Part shown: positions 22,133 to 28,959 of the stretch, piece by piece
Layout of the letters: the number at the start of each line of letters is the position of its first letter
Position numbering within the stretch: the stretch's first letter is position 1
Source: a virus
Virus record (IMG/VR): IMGVR_UViG_3300025102_000193
Coordinates: 1-28,959 of that record
Reading direction: 5' to 3' (one strand)
DNA length: 28,959 bases
The notes under the pieces: model-generated
Told to the model about the DNA's origin: nothing
The model's input: the letters and a program-made list of their open reading frames with translations, nothing else
Database searches by the model: none
Program-made: the position numbers and the translations under genes

Positions 22133-23836
22133 TTATGCTCCTAATTTACGCGAAGCCATCGGGAACCTAGAATTAACGATCCCGCCCATGTTTTTCTTAG
22201 CTGGAGTAAACCCCATCTTGCGCACTACTTCAGGTGCTTTTCGCGATAACGCCACTAATCCTTTATTACCTTCAGGTATAACGCGACCGCCGTCCTCTTT
22301 TTTCTCAGGCTCTTCTATTATTCCAGCGTCTCTAGCTTGTTGACCGTACTTGATTATTAGATCTACTAAACCTTTTGGCATATCGCCAGCTTGCATCGCT
22401 AAATCGTCAATAGTTTCTTGCTCAACGCCGAACAGCTCCAGCATTTGGAAAGGGGTGTTGATACCACCTCTTGGCCCTTCTTCTACTTCTCCTGTCGCAC
22501 CGCCGTCTTTCATTCCGTAAGCAGGATAAGAAAAATTACCTCCTGTAAAAGTACCTGCTGTTCCATACGGCGTTGCTCGGCTAGTTCCAGAATATCCTGT
22601 ACCACCAGCTAACGGGCCAGCACCAGTTAAGAAGTTTGCGTAACCAGACATTAACTGTTGCGGCATATTATACTGCCCAACAAAGTTTTGATAATTTAAA
22701 TCCATCATCGCTTGGTTTCTAGCTCGGTTCATCGCACCAATGTTCATCGCCGAACTGACATCGCCTTGCCGGAAACCGGCTTCTTGTCCCGCTAATCCCA
22801 TTAAGCCAGCCCCAGCACCAGTTTGTGCGCCAGCAAGCTGTCCTGTTAGACCCGCTAATTGGCTACCCGTTCCAGAACCCATCCCGTAAAGCTGCTGACC
22901 TGCGCCTGTTAACGCACCCGCAGTTCCCATACCTGCGCCGTACCGTTGACCACCTAACCCGCTTAACAGAGAAGATAGCCCAGATTGAGCTCCGCCAGCT
23001 TGTGCACCTAACCCCGCTTGTAATCCAGCGGCTTGTGCGTCTGCTGCTCGCTGACGACCAAACTCACCCATAGCTGCTTCACGTGCGCCCTCATAGCCTC
23101 GGCTACGGATAGCCCCCACTTCTTTCATCATCGCTCGGGTCGCAGCGTCTGTAGATTCTTGTTGACCAAGCCTAGCCCTAGAACCGCCAAACGCCCCTTG
23201 GCCTACTTCAGTAGCTCGTCTAGCTACATCGCCTTGAGCTTGACCTTTTTGAATATCTGCAATCGTTTGTTGAACTACCGCATCTTCATAAGGATCGGTA
23301 TAGCTACTAATAGAGCCAGTATCGAAACCTCTTTGACTTTGACTTATCGCCTGACCCGCTCTATCTATAAACGGTTGTTGTACAGATACACTACGTTGAG
23401 CAGCTCTTTGCGCCCCAGTTAAATCATCTCGCAAGCCTCGTTCTGCACCACGAGTAGCGGCAATACCTGTACGAGTATAGTCTTCGCCTTGTTGTTGCGC
23501 TCGTAACGCTGCAGCTTTCGCTTCAGAAACGCCACCAGCCTGAGTAGCTAACGATTCTTCTGTAAGACCTCTAGCTCTAGCAAGGTAGGGGGCATACGCG
23601 CCGATACCTTGATCAGCGAGTTGCATTGCATATTCTTCTCTAGGAGAAAAGCCAGCAATACGATCACCTGTATAAGTAAACGGGTTAGTATCCGCTCCAC
23701 CTAAATTTTCGAATTGGCTACGGTAATACGCTTCAACTTGAGGCATAAGACCAAAACGATTCCCTGACCCCATAAGGAGATTATAGATATTTTGATCAGG
23801 AGCCTGATAACTATACGCGGTATCGTTTTCACTCAT
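22133..23836 (-). CDS. Gly/Ala/Gln-rich putative internal virion protein, 567 aa
   Basis: The N-terminus (NIYNLLMGSGNRFGLMPQVEAYYRSQFENL) and the block YTGDRIAGFSPREEYAMQLA followed by ADQGIGAYAPYL resemble structural proteins seen in marine phage genomes. Residues about 130-290 are Arg/Gln/Ala-rich helices (DVARRATEVGQGAFGGSRAR, EGAREAAMGEFGRQRAADAQ). Residues 270-370 are extreme Gly/Ala/Leu low complexity, possibly a flexible or membrane-active segment. The C-terminus carries several short GG motifs (GMKDGGATG, KKEDGGRVIPEG, KKNMGGIV). No enzymatic motif. The gene begins four bases after the 308-aa gene stop. An internal virion or DNA-ejection role is inferred from composition and position. 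Confidence 0.72.
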   Translation of the reverse strand: MSENDTAYSYQAPDQNIYNLLMGSGNRFGLMPQVEAYYRSQFENLGGADTNPFTYTGDRIAGFSPREEYAMQLADQGIGAYAPYLARARGLTEESLATQAGGVSEAKAAALRAQQQGEDYTRTGIAATRGAERGLRDDLTGAQRAAQRSVSVQQPFIDRAGQAISQSQRGFDTGSISSYTDPYEDAVVQQTIADIQKGQAQGDVARRATEVGQGAFGGSRARLGQQESTDAATRAMMKEVGAIRSRGYEGAREAAMGEFGRQRAADAQAAGLQAGLGAQAGGAQSGLSSLLSGLGGQRYGAGMGTAGALTGAGQQLYGMGSGTGSQLAGLTGQLAGAQTGAGAGLMGLAGQEAGFRQGDVSSAMNIGAMNRARNQAMMDLNYQNFVGQYNMPQQLMSGYANFLTGAGPLAGGTGYSGTSRATPYGTAGTFTGGNFSYPAYGMKDGGATGEVEEGPRGGINTPFQMLELFGVEQETIDDLAMQAGDMPKGLVDLIIKYGQQARDAGIIEEPEKKEDGGRVIPEGNKGLVALSRKAPEVVRKMGFTPAKKNMGGIVNSRFPMASRKLGA

Positions 23837-23838
23837 AA

Positions 23839-24765
23839 TTATTTACCAAAGTTAACCTTATCAAGAGCCGCGATTCCTTTATCGAAATCACCACCACCTA
23901 TATTCTTTACGCCTTGATGTGAAACAACGTATTCTTTATCGCTCGCCCATATCGGTACTAAGTCTTCTTTTGGGCCTCCAGGCCCGTCAACTTCGCCGCC
24001 ATCTAAAAACAATTTACGGCCTAGTACACTACCGCCATCTTCCATACCGATACGTTGGCTGCGGATAGCTCCTGGCTGAAACCTAGGACGCGGAGCGCGA
24101 ACAGGGACTTTACTTTCACGTTTACCGCCGCCTCCGAGAGCTTGGCCAAGAACTTTACCAATATCTTGACCCGAAGACATAAGCTGTTTAGCAACTAAAG
24201 GGTTTTCGTCTAAATACTTTTGAAACTTTTCTAAACGAGTAGCTTCCGGCAGTAGCGAGTTTTCTAGCGAAACAGGACTGTTAAGTGCTCCCCCTGTAGC
24301 TCCTGCGTCAGTTACAGAAGCCGCTTCCACTCCTGGAGCTGCGGCTGCGTCAAGAGCAGCTAAACTTTCCTTAGCAGCCTCTCCACTAAGTTCCGTCGGA
24401 GCACCTGCGAAAACATCCGCGATACCACTACCAACAGTGCTTACACCCTGCATAGCCGACGAACCAAGATTTGCGAGAAACTCAGCTAACCCACCGATAA
24501 ATGCTTCTTTGGGCATTTCTTGAAGCGGCTCATCAACACGTTTACGGTATTCGTCATTAAGCGCATTAACTAGTCGTTCGCCACCAAGATTCCCGATTCC
24601 CGTATTCGCGCCGTAAGTTGCGTAACGGTTGAGAATATCCATCGTAACGTCACGAGGCATGCCAATATCTTCGCCTTGCTCTACAAATTTAGTGGCATTA
24701 GATTCAGGGTTCATCATGGAACTAACTAATGAACTCGTTTGATCTTCGTCGAATATCCTACTCAT
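23839..24765 (-). CDS. Putative virion protein with C-terminal GG/DG motif, 308 aa
   Basis: The N-terminal half is acidic and helical (MSRIFDEDQTSSLVSSMMNP; MPRDVTMDILNRYATYGANT). An Ala-rich central segment (SAMQGVSTVGSGIADVFAGA, about 107-126) could associate with membranes. The C-terminus has basic residues (KRESKVPVRAPRPRF), then MEDGGSVLGRKLFLDGGEVD leading into GPGGPKEDLVPIWASDKEYV. The end 'GG-x-V-x-GPGGxxxD-x-hP-x-hhSDxEYVV' is a motif I associate with phage tail and internal virion proteins. It starts with an ATGA overlap on the 91-aa basic protein gene. The exact role is unknown. Confidence 0.72.
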   Translation of the reverse strand: MSRIFDEDQTSSLVSSMMNPESNATKFVEQGEDIGMPRDVTMDILNRYATYGANTGIGNLGGERLVNALNDEYRKRVDEPLQEMPKEAFIGGLAEFLANLGSSAMQGVSTVGSGIADVFAGAPTELSGEAAKESLAALDAAAAPGVEAASVTDAGATGGALNSPVSLENSLLPEATRLEKFQKYLDENPLVAKQLMSSGQDIGKVLGQALGGGGKRESKVPVRAPRPRFQPGAIRSQRIGMEDGGSVLGRKLFLDGGEVDGPGGPKEDLVPIWASDKEYVVSHQGVKNIGGGDFDKGIAALDKVNFGK

Positions 24766-25037
24766 GAAGTTTTCTTCTTAGCTGGTTTCTTTTTAGCTTT
24801 AGAGCCTTTCATAATATCTTTGTCAACTGTAGCCGCTTTACCGCCTGTAAGCACAGAATTCACACGGGCCATCGCCCACTGATGCTGCGATGTTCCAGGA
24901 CGGTGCCCTGTTTTATACGCAGCAAGCCCTCGTTTATATACGCGAGCTAGTTGACCAGCGGTTACTTTCTTGCCCTTTTTACGAGCAGCTTCCGCTTTAT
25001 TAGACAGTGCCTTTTTCGTTTTATCGGAAAGACTCAT
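24762..25037 (-). CDS. Very basic small protein, 91 aa (DUF5824-like)
   Basis: Lys/Arg-rich throughout, with MSLSDKTKKALSNKAEAARK, then KKVTAGQLARVYKRGLAAYK, TGHRPGTSQHQWAMARVNSV and a Lys tail (KGSKAKKKPAKKKTS). The central pattern 'VTAGQLxxVYKRGxAAYKTxHRPGxSQHQWAMARVN' is one I associate with a small family annotated in marine phages and giant viruses (I recall DUF5824; the name is from memory). The high basicity suggests nucleic acid binding in the virion or nascent capsid. It overlaps both neighbours by ATGA, with its partner the 75-aa basic protein upstream. Confidence 0.75.
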   Translation of the reverse strand: MSLSDKTKKALSNKAEAARKKGKKVTAGQLARVYKRGLAAYKTGHRPGTSQHQWAMARVNSVLTGGKAATVDKDIMKGSKAKKKPAKKKTS

Positions 25038-25261
25038 GACTTTGTGCCAAACCTCTCTTTAAACCTGCGAGTATATTTAGACTCTATCGTTTTCCTACGC
25101 TTACCTTTTTTCTTATCAGTCGAAAACTTGTAAGCAGAAGGATCACTCATAGCCTTCTTTTTATTCCTAGCTATCTCTTTCTTACGCTTTTTCTTTTCTT
25201 CAGCAGTAAGACCGGCTAGGTACTTCGCAGGGACTTTAGGTTTTTTCTTCGGCTTTGCCAT
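25034..25261 (-). CDS. Extremely basic small protein, 75 aa
   Basis: About a third of the residues are Lys or Arg: MAKPKKKPKVPAKYLAGLTA, AEEKKKRKKEIARNKKKA, then DPSAYKFSTDKKKGKRRKTI and ESKYTRRFKERFGTKS. No hydrophobic core is evident, so it is probably extended when free and ordered on nucleic acid or another acidic partner. The 'KYLAGL...KR...DPSAYKF.TDK...K..SKYTRRFKERFG' arrangement also looks like a small conserved family from marine viruses. Its place among virion genes suggests a packaged DNA-condensing or capsid-interior protein. It begins three bases after the stop of the 108-aa gene and overlaps the 91-aa gene (ATGA). Confidence 0.75.
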   Translation of the reverse strand: MAKPKKKPKVPAKYLAGLTAEEKKKRKKEIARNKKKAMSDPSAYKFSTDKKKGKRRKTIESKYTRRFKERFGTKS

Positions 25262-25263
25262 AG

Positions 25264-25590
25264 CTACAGTGCTACCACGATATTACCGTTAGTAACGACC
25301 TGAACTGTACCAACACTCCCTGTTGCGCTCAGTCCAGAGGTACTTGGCGTTGAAATGTTCTGCCAAGAATTGCCCAAATATACTTGAAGAACCTCTTCTG
25401 TAGTATTCCAAATAATATCGCCTACCGCAAAACTTAACTCGTCTCTGTTAGAGCTGGTGTACTGAGGAGTTGCTGTAGGATCGAACGACCCCAAACCAAG
25501 TTCCAACACCCTCATAGCTCTATTAAACGAGCCGCTATCAACCGACTCTTGGTTAACAACAGGTAATCTTCCGTTAAGGATTCTAGCCAT
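25264..25590 (-). CDS. Small structural protein, fibre/neck-like, 108 aa
   Basis: The protein has an N-terminal helix (ESVDSGSFNRAMRVLELGLG) and then AVGDIIWNTTEEVLQVYLGN followed by SWQNI. That 'GDIIWNTTxxxLQVYxGxxWxxI' block is a recurrent beta motif in phage tail fibre and head-fibre proteins. The C-terminus is Ser/Thr/Gly/Val rich (SGLSATGSVGTVQVVTNGNI), compatible with a beta strand or trimeric fibre tip. The start overlaps the stop of the 626-aa gene by one base (TAATG). It may be a minor virion or attachment protein; the exact position on the particle is unknown. Confidence 0.68.
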   Translation of the reverse strand: MARILNGRLPVVNQESVDSGSFNRAMRVLELGLGSFDPTATPQYTSSNRDELSFAVGDIIWNTTEEVLQVYLGNSWQNISTPSTSGLSATGSVGTVQVVTNGNIVVAL

Positions 25591-27470
25591 TACCGCCTAC
25601 CGTTAGGCTGTATTTCTAAACGAGTAGCTCCAATAACAAACCCAACTCCTAATCTTGCACCTTCTTCCCCGTCATCGTCAGATTCGAAGCGTACCGCCGC
25701 CTGTCGACCCCTAGCGCGGGTATCTATTTTAGTCGTACTTCCGGTAAAGGAAGACGTTATATCCGTCGTAAGGGAATCTCCAGGATAATTACGAGCCTTT
25801 AAAACGAAGTTAATCGCCTGCGTACTACCGGAGTCACCTGTAAACTTAACGTCTGGGATACATCTACGAATAAATTGGAATTGGTCTCCTTCCCCAATAT
25901 CGAAATCAGCGCTTTCAATAAAGACGTTATCCATAGGAACGCCGTCGTCATCGTTCCCTGATTCATGGGAATAAACGTAAGATGTAGAGCTGTATTTACC
26001 AGTAGCCCGAGGAAACGCCTCAATCCCTTCGTCTAGCCATGCGGTACGGGAAAGCTGACCAATAGCCCACGATTGTTCGACATAGTTATAAGTAACATAG
26101 CTATCTGGCTCTGTGCTAGTTCCAGTGCAATAAAACCAACCAACTTCATCAAATTGTTTATTCACAAATCCAAATGCTTGGAATGCTTGACTTACGTTTA
26201 TATTGTCGAATACATGAGAATGCACGCTACATGGCAACGGCTGTACCGCACCGTTATACCCATAAAAACCTTTTTTATCCATCCAAAAAATGCCGCTAGG
26301 ACTATTTACTGCAGCGTTCGGAGAGATCAAGCTCACCCCTTCGTTAACAAGGGTGAGACCAAACGTGTTCGGAGGCCCAATAAACTGCAAACTGTATAGC
26401 GCAGCATCTGTCCAAATAAGCGTTTCTTGTCTAGCTCTTATACCACCGATAATTTCTGAGCCTGCTGAACACCGTAACGAACCCGCAGTATTCGTGGCAC
26501 GTGGCTCCCAATCTAGTGGATTTTCTTGATCTGAAAATGCAACAAGTAGAGGATCTAATTCTTCAGACCTGCTTCCGCCTTCTATTGGATCTGCCCCTAA
26601 AACGATAACGTGCCTATCAATATCAGAAACTAAAACCTGTAACCCGACAGTAGGAGCGAAATTTGCACCTGCAATATCTTTAAGGGCTTTAGCTCTCTGA
26701 CTGGCGCTAGAAAAATCCCAATAGTAAACGCCGCCTGCTCGTACATTAGCAACTAAATCCTCGCCAAAGTTATCTAGTGACCATAAACGTAACTGGTTAT
26801 TAGCGGCTAATGAGCTGGTTGAACCCCAAGTGCCATCACCCCATGCGCCCACACCATAGCCAGAACCGGATACGAAAACGTCTAGACCGACGTTAATTTG
26901 ATACGCTCCTACTGTGGAAGACCCACCGTTACCAGTATCTGAAGCATTCGCAGTTACCGTGGCTCCAGAGGTGTCCTTAGCTTCTATCGTGTAAGAATTA
27001 GTGTTTACTACCGAAGCAACTTGGTATTCTTGGTTTAGAACGGCTGCTATAATGTTGCCGCCTAACGACGCTGCTCCGGAAAACGTAACAAAATCGTTTA
27101 GATTGACCCCGTTACTTGTATCACTAACCGTGATCGTAGAAGAACCATTAGAAGCAGAAAACGTAACGTCTCCTGCAGCAGTAGTTTCTCGAAGAGGGGT
27201 GATGTCGTTATATCCCGCACCTTCCTGCCAATACAACTTAGACGTTGTACCTATTCCTAGAATCTTAGTTCCATTTAAAGCTACCCAGCCGTGTAGCTTC
27301 CTCCCTGTTCCCGTAAAAGAAGATGCAAGATATTTTACCCAGCCTCCAATTTTTTCTGGAAGCCCTTGACGAAACCGGACTAAATTAGCGTCGAACCAGC
27401 CGCCTTCCGCCGAATAATCGGTGCCTTCTTTGTTTATTCCAGGGTTGAAAATAAACTTTTGCAAAGGCAT
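25590..27470 (-). CDS. Phage stabilisation/tail-hub-type structural protein, 626 aa
   Basis: Beta-rich throughout. The N-terminus (FIFNPGINKEGTDYSAEGGW then FDANLVRFRQGLPEKIGGWV) and the following LHGWVALNGTKILGIGTTSK LYWQ resemble the large 'packaged DNA stabilisation' (P22 gp10-like) and tail tubular proteins of podoviruses, where a propeller-like body follows. An inserted Ser/Thr/Gly-rich domain (about 100-200, VTFSASNGSSTITVSDTSNG) is Ig-like or a low-complexity spacer. Later segments (RQETLIWTDAALYSLQFIGP; GIFWMDKKGFYGYNGAVQPL) look like beta-propeller blades. The protein would close or stabilise the head-tail vertex after packaging. The start overlaps the lysozyme stop by one base. The specific P22 gp10 equivalence is tentative. 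Confidence 0.7.
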   Translation of the reverse strand: MPLQKFIFNPGINKEGTDYSAEGGWFDANLVRFRQGLPEKIGGWVKYLASSFTGTGRKLHGWVALNGTKILGIGTTSKLYWQEGAGYNDITPLRETTAAGDVTFSASNGSSTITVSDTSNGVNLNDFVTFSGAASLGGNIIAAVLNQEYQVASVVNTNSYTIEAKDTSGATVTANASDTGNGGSSTVGAYQINVGLDVFVSGSGYGVGAWGDGTWGSTSSLAANNQLRLWSLDNFGEDLVANVRAGGVYYWDFSSASQRAKALKDIAGANFAPTVGLQVLVSDIDRHVIVLGADPIEGGSRSEELDPLLVAFSDQENPLDWEPRATNTAGSLRCSAGSEIIGGIRARQETLIWTDAALYSLQFIGPPNTFGLTLVNEGVSLISPNAAVNSPSGIFWMDKKGFYGYNGAVQPLPCSVHSHVFDNINVSQAFQAFGFVNKQFDEVGWFYCTGTSTEPDSYVTYNYVEQSWAIGQLSRTAWLDEGIEAFPRATGKYSSTSYVYSHESGNDDDGVPMDNVFIESADFDIGEGDQFQFIRRCIPDVKFTGDSGSTQAINFVLKARNYPGDSLTTDITSSFTGSTTKIDTRARGRQAAVRFESDDDGEEGARLGVGFVIGATRLEIQPNGRR

Positions 27471-27889
27471 TAGCGATACTCCCCAGTCCTTATCATTTCA
27501 GTAACTTCTTCTGCTCTACGGCCTACTTGTTTAGCCCACAGGCTATCCATAAACTCGTCAGCAGCAATATCAAACTGTTCGCGGGACATCGCTTCTAAGG
27601 CTTTTACAAACCCTCTTAGCCGTGTAATCCCGAGGTTGAAACATATATCGACCATCGCGTCTCGCCTAGCTTTATTCAAACCTCCGTACCAATAGTACGA
27701 GTCTTTAAGCTCCATGTCACAACGCTCTAGGTCGTTATGTAGTAAATAATCAATTTCGTCTTGAGATAAACCTAATCCAGACTCTGAGATGTTTCGGCCT
27801 ACCCCTATCGTTTCGTACCCTTGGCTACACTTATAGACCTTATCTTTGACGCCTTCGTGACGTTTTATCATTTCAATTAGCTGGCCCAT
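27470..27889 (-). CDS. T4-type lysozyme endolysin (GH24)
   Basis: A 139-aa peptidoglycan hydrolase cleaving MurNAc-GlcNAc bonds. MIKRHEGVKDKVYKCSQGYE (7-26) then TIGVGRNI aligns with T4 lysozyme at constant offset +1: Glu12 is the catalytic Glu11, Thr27 is Thr26. The T4 Asp20 position is Cys21. The C-terminal helical half (ARRDAMVDICFNLGITRLRG; FMDSLWAKQVGRRAEEVTEM) is typical of GH24, including the W-x-x-Q-x-x-x-R-A motif. There is no signal or SAR segment, so release depends on the holin encoded just upstream, whose stop overlaps this ATG by one base. At 139 aa it is slightly shorter than T4 lysozyme (164 aa). Confidence 0.94.
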   Translation of the reverse strand: MGQLIEMIKRHEGVKDKVYKCSQGYETIGVGRNISESGLGLSQDEIDYLLHNDLERCDMELKDSYYWYGGLNKARRDAMVDICFNLGITRLRGFVKALEAMSREQFDIAADEFMDSLWAKQVGRRAEEVTEMIRTGEYR

Positions 27890-28272
27890 TACTTCTCTCT
27901 AGCTACCTGATTGACTTTTTCGTATGAACGCATAGCGCCCAATCCAAGCATACCCATCATAACGGGCACAAGAAGCGTTGTATCTACCTCTGGTACAGCT
28001 ACCCAGATGCTGATTATGTTGGCGATAATGGTATTGTACAGCAACCCTAATGCACAGATCCAGCCGATAGCAGGTCGCCATCCAGCCACAAACAGTGATT
28101 TGTGCGCGGCTTCCATCTTGTTAATTTCTAGCTGGCCTTTCAACGCCTCATGCGAGTGCTTTTCAGACATAGTAGCAATCTCATGGGCCAAGGCATTTTT
28201 CTGATCCTTGTCCTCTATGAACTTGTCCAGTAGCCCTGTAACCGGCCCTACTAACGATGCAACAATACTCAT
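27889..28272 (-). CDS. Holin, 3TM type (GTA_holin_3TM-like)
   Basis: A 127-aa membrane protein. The N-terminal amphipathic part (VASLVGPVTGLLDKFIEDKD) leads to a charged helix (EIATMSEKHSHEALKGQLEI), then the hallmark FVAGWRPAIGW, and hydrophobic spans ICALGLLYNTIIANIISIWV and TLLVPVMMGMLGLGAM, ending with a positively charged tail (RSYEKVNQVAREK). The 'aGWRPxIGW' motif is characteristic of the family found in alphaproteobacterial gene transfer agents and many phages. It permeabilises the inner membrane at lysis time to release the lysozyme encoded next. The start at 28272 has AGGAAATAG before it. Confidence 0.88.
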   Translation of the reverse strand: MSIVASLVGPVTGLLDKFIEDKDQKNALAHEIATMSEKHSHEALKGQLEINKMEAAHKSLFVAGWRPAIGWICALGLLYNTIIANIISIWVAVPEVDTTLLVPVMMGMLGLGAMRSYEKVNQVAREK

Positions 28273-28275
28273 AAT

Positions 28276-28602
28276 CTATTTCCTATTCGACCACGCTTGA
28301 GCGCCAAAGAACGCAGCTAGTATACCCGCAACGGATACGAAGTAGACTGCCGCCATATCACCTAGAATCGTTGCTGCTTGATTCAGCCCGAAAAGCTCTG
28401 ATGCCACGACCAAGCTGGGGTATAGCAACATGCCCCACAAAGCAAACCATGACATAGCACGTTGTGCGTCGGCTCGTTCATGGTGAAGCCGTAGCTCCAG
28501 TAGCTCTTTGCTAGTTTCTATTTCTTCATCAGAAACTACGCCATCACCATCCGCATCGTATTCGGCGTATTCGCTGCCTTCCTCTAATCGTTTTGCATTC
28601 AT
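28276..28602 (-). CDS. EF-hand membrane protein in the lysis cassette, 108 aa
   Basis: The N-terminus carries a single canonical EF-hand loop, DADGDGVVSDEE (residues 16-27), with Asp/Asp/Asp at positions 1, 3, 5, Gly at 6 and Glu at 12. A charged helix follows (TSKELLELRLHHERADAQRA), then two hydrophobic segments, MSWFALWGMLLYPSLVVASE and DMAAVYFVSVAGILAAFFGA. Ca2+ binding is predicted for the cytoplasmic or periplasmic loop. The gene lies immediately upstream of the holin with a 3-base gap, so it may be a second holin, an antiholin, or a Ca-sensing lysis regulator. No family with known function is asserted. Confidence 0.78.
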   Translation of the reverse strand: MNAKRLEEGSEYAEYDADGDGVVSDEEIETSKELLELRLHHERADAQRAMSWFALWGMLLYPSLVVASELFGLNQAATILGDMAAVYFVSVAGILAAFFGAQAWSNRK

Positions 28603-28604
28603 AA

Positions 28605-28959
28605 CTACGGCCCAAACGCTTTAATAATTAAAAATATGATACCAATAGCTACGCCACCCCCAATAATGCAACTTATTAATCCAACCGAAATATCATGGAT
28701 CAGCTTTTCACGCTCTTTGCGTTTCTTGTTCAGCATAGCTTGGTGAGCCTTTCTATCTTTTTCTTGTTGAAAAATCGCGTCATCATAGGACTTCAGAAGC
28801 GCCGGATCTGCCACCAATAGCAAATCACGCAAATCTTTTTGATATCGTTCCTGCGACCTGCGAAGCATTTGCAGCTTCAGTATGTCGTTCTTGGATAGTG
28901 GCTTGAATGCAGAAGACTTGCGGTCAATCTCAAAAGCGTTAAGTGCTTCACCAAAATCC
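28605..28959 (-). CDS. Membrane-anchored lysis-cassette protein, N-terminus beyond window
   Basis: The frame is open to the right edge: upstream of the internal ATG at 28868 it continues for 30 codons (DFGEALNAFEIDRKSSAFKP then LSKNDILKLQ) without a stop, so the 87-aa version is only the C-terminal part. The visible portion is charged and helical (MLRRSQERYQKDLRDLLLVA; QQEKDRKAHQAMLNKKRKER) and ends in a hydrophobic anchor, ISVGLISCIIGGGVAIGIIF leading to LIIKAFGP. This is a C-terminal tail-anchor topology. Position before the EF-hand protein and holin suggests a lysis or virion-membrane role. Function unknown. Confidence 0.68.
   Translation of the reverse strand, partial: DFGEALNAFEIDRKSSAFKPLSKNDILKLQMLRRSQERYQKDLRDLLLVADPALLKSYDDAIFQQEKDRKAHQAMLNKKRKEREKLIHDISVGLISCIIGGGVAIGIIFLIIKAFGP

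Noticed and set aside
1-28959. Prophage integration signature, tRNA genes or integrase
   Set aside because: None seen on either strand by eye: no integrase, recombinase or tRNA cloverleaf, so nothing supports a lysogenic module within this window.

Overview
The window looks like about 29 kb of a tailed double-stranded DNA phage, most likely an aquatic or marine podovirus-like phage of a Gram-negative host. The reasons are near-gapless small overlapping genes, a phage replisome, a 3TM holin with a T4-type lysozyme, and a block of large Gly/Ala-rich virion proteins. No integrase, tRNA, CRISPR array, IS element, terminase, portal, capsid or RNA polymerase gene is visible. The missing packaging and capsid genes probably lie beyond the right edge, upstream of the late genes. 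All genes except one run leftward on the minus strand. Both edges cut a gene: a DUF932 protein on the left and a membrane-anchored protein on the right.

Layout in transcription order, right to left. (1) 28959-27470 is a lysis module: a partial C-terminally anchored membrane protein, an EF-hand membrane protein, a 3TM holin and a GH24 lysozyme. (2) 27470-14392 is the virion block: a 626-aa stabilisation/tail-type protein, a small fibre-like protein, two very basic small proteins, then five large proteins (308, 567, 751, 1223 and 469 aa) that probably act as ejection or internal virion proteins, and a Pro-rich 133-aa protein. (3) 14400-12955 is the only plus-strand gene, a SNF2-type helicase, converging on the virion block with overlapping stop codons. 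(4) 12954-12654 is an AT-rich divergent region with short iteron-like repeats. (5) 12653-7901 is a replication operon: a conserved 111-aa protein, a coiled-coil protein, SSB, an archaeo-eukaryotic-type primase-polymerase and a UvrD-like helicase. (6) 7843-1058 is a second early operon: a conserved 166-aa protein, a SAM methyltransferase, a DNA base hypermodification protein (aGPT-Pplase / 5-hmdU kinase helical-domain family), a 78-aa protein, a thymidylate synthase-family enzyme, an Nmad1/DUF1599-like protein, family A DNA polymerase, a small HTH protein, an acidic helical protein, a 36-aa membrane peptide and a PD-(D/E)XK nuclease. (7) 959-1 is the DUF932 protein.

The most interesting content is the predicted thymidine hypermodification cassette, physically coupled to the DNA polymerase. 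The ThyA-family enzyme could be a dUMP hydroxymethylase supplying 5-hydroxymethyl-dU, with the aGPT-Pplase-like protein and perhaps the methyltransferase elaborating the base. The three early operons each begin with a matching promoter-like element (TTTACT, 17-18 bp, TAAAGT/TAAGGT), which suggests coordinated early transcription. A 36-bp tandem repeat between the hypermodification gene and the ThyA segment carries a Shine-Dalgarno motif in every unit. All family assignments are from reading motifs by eye; no database search was run.
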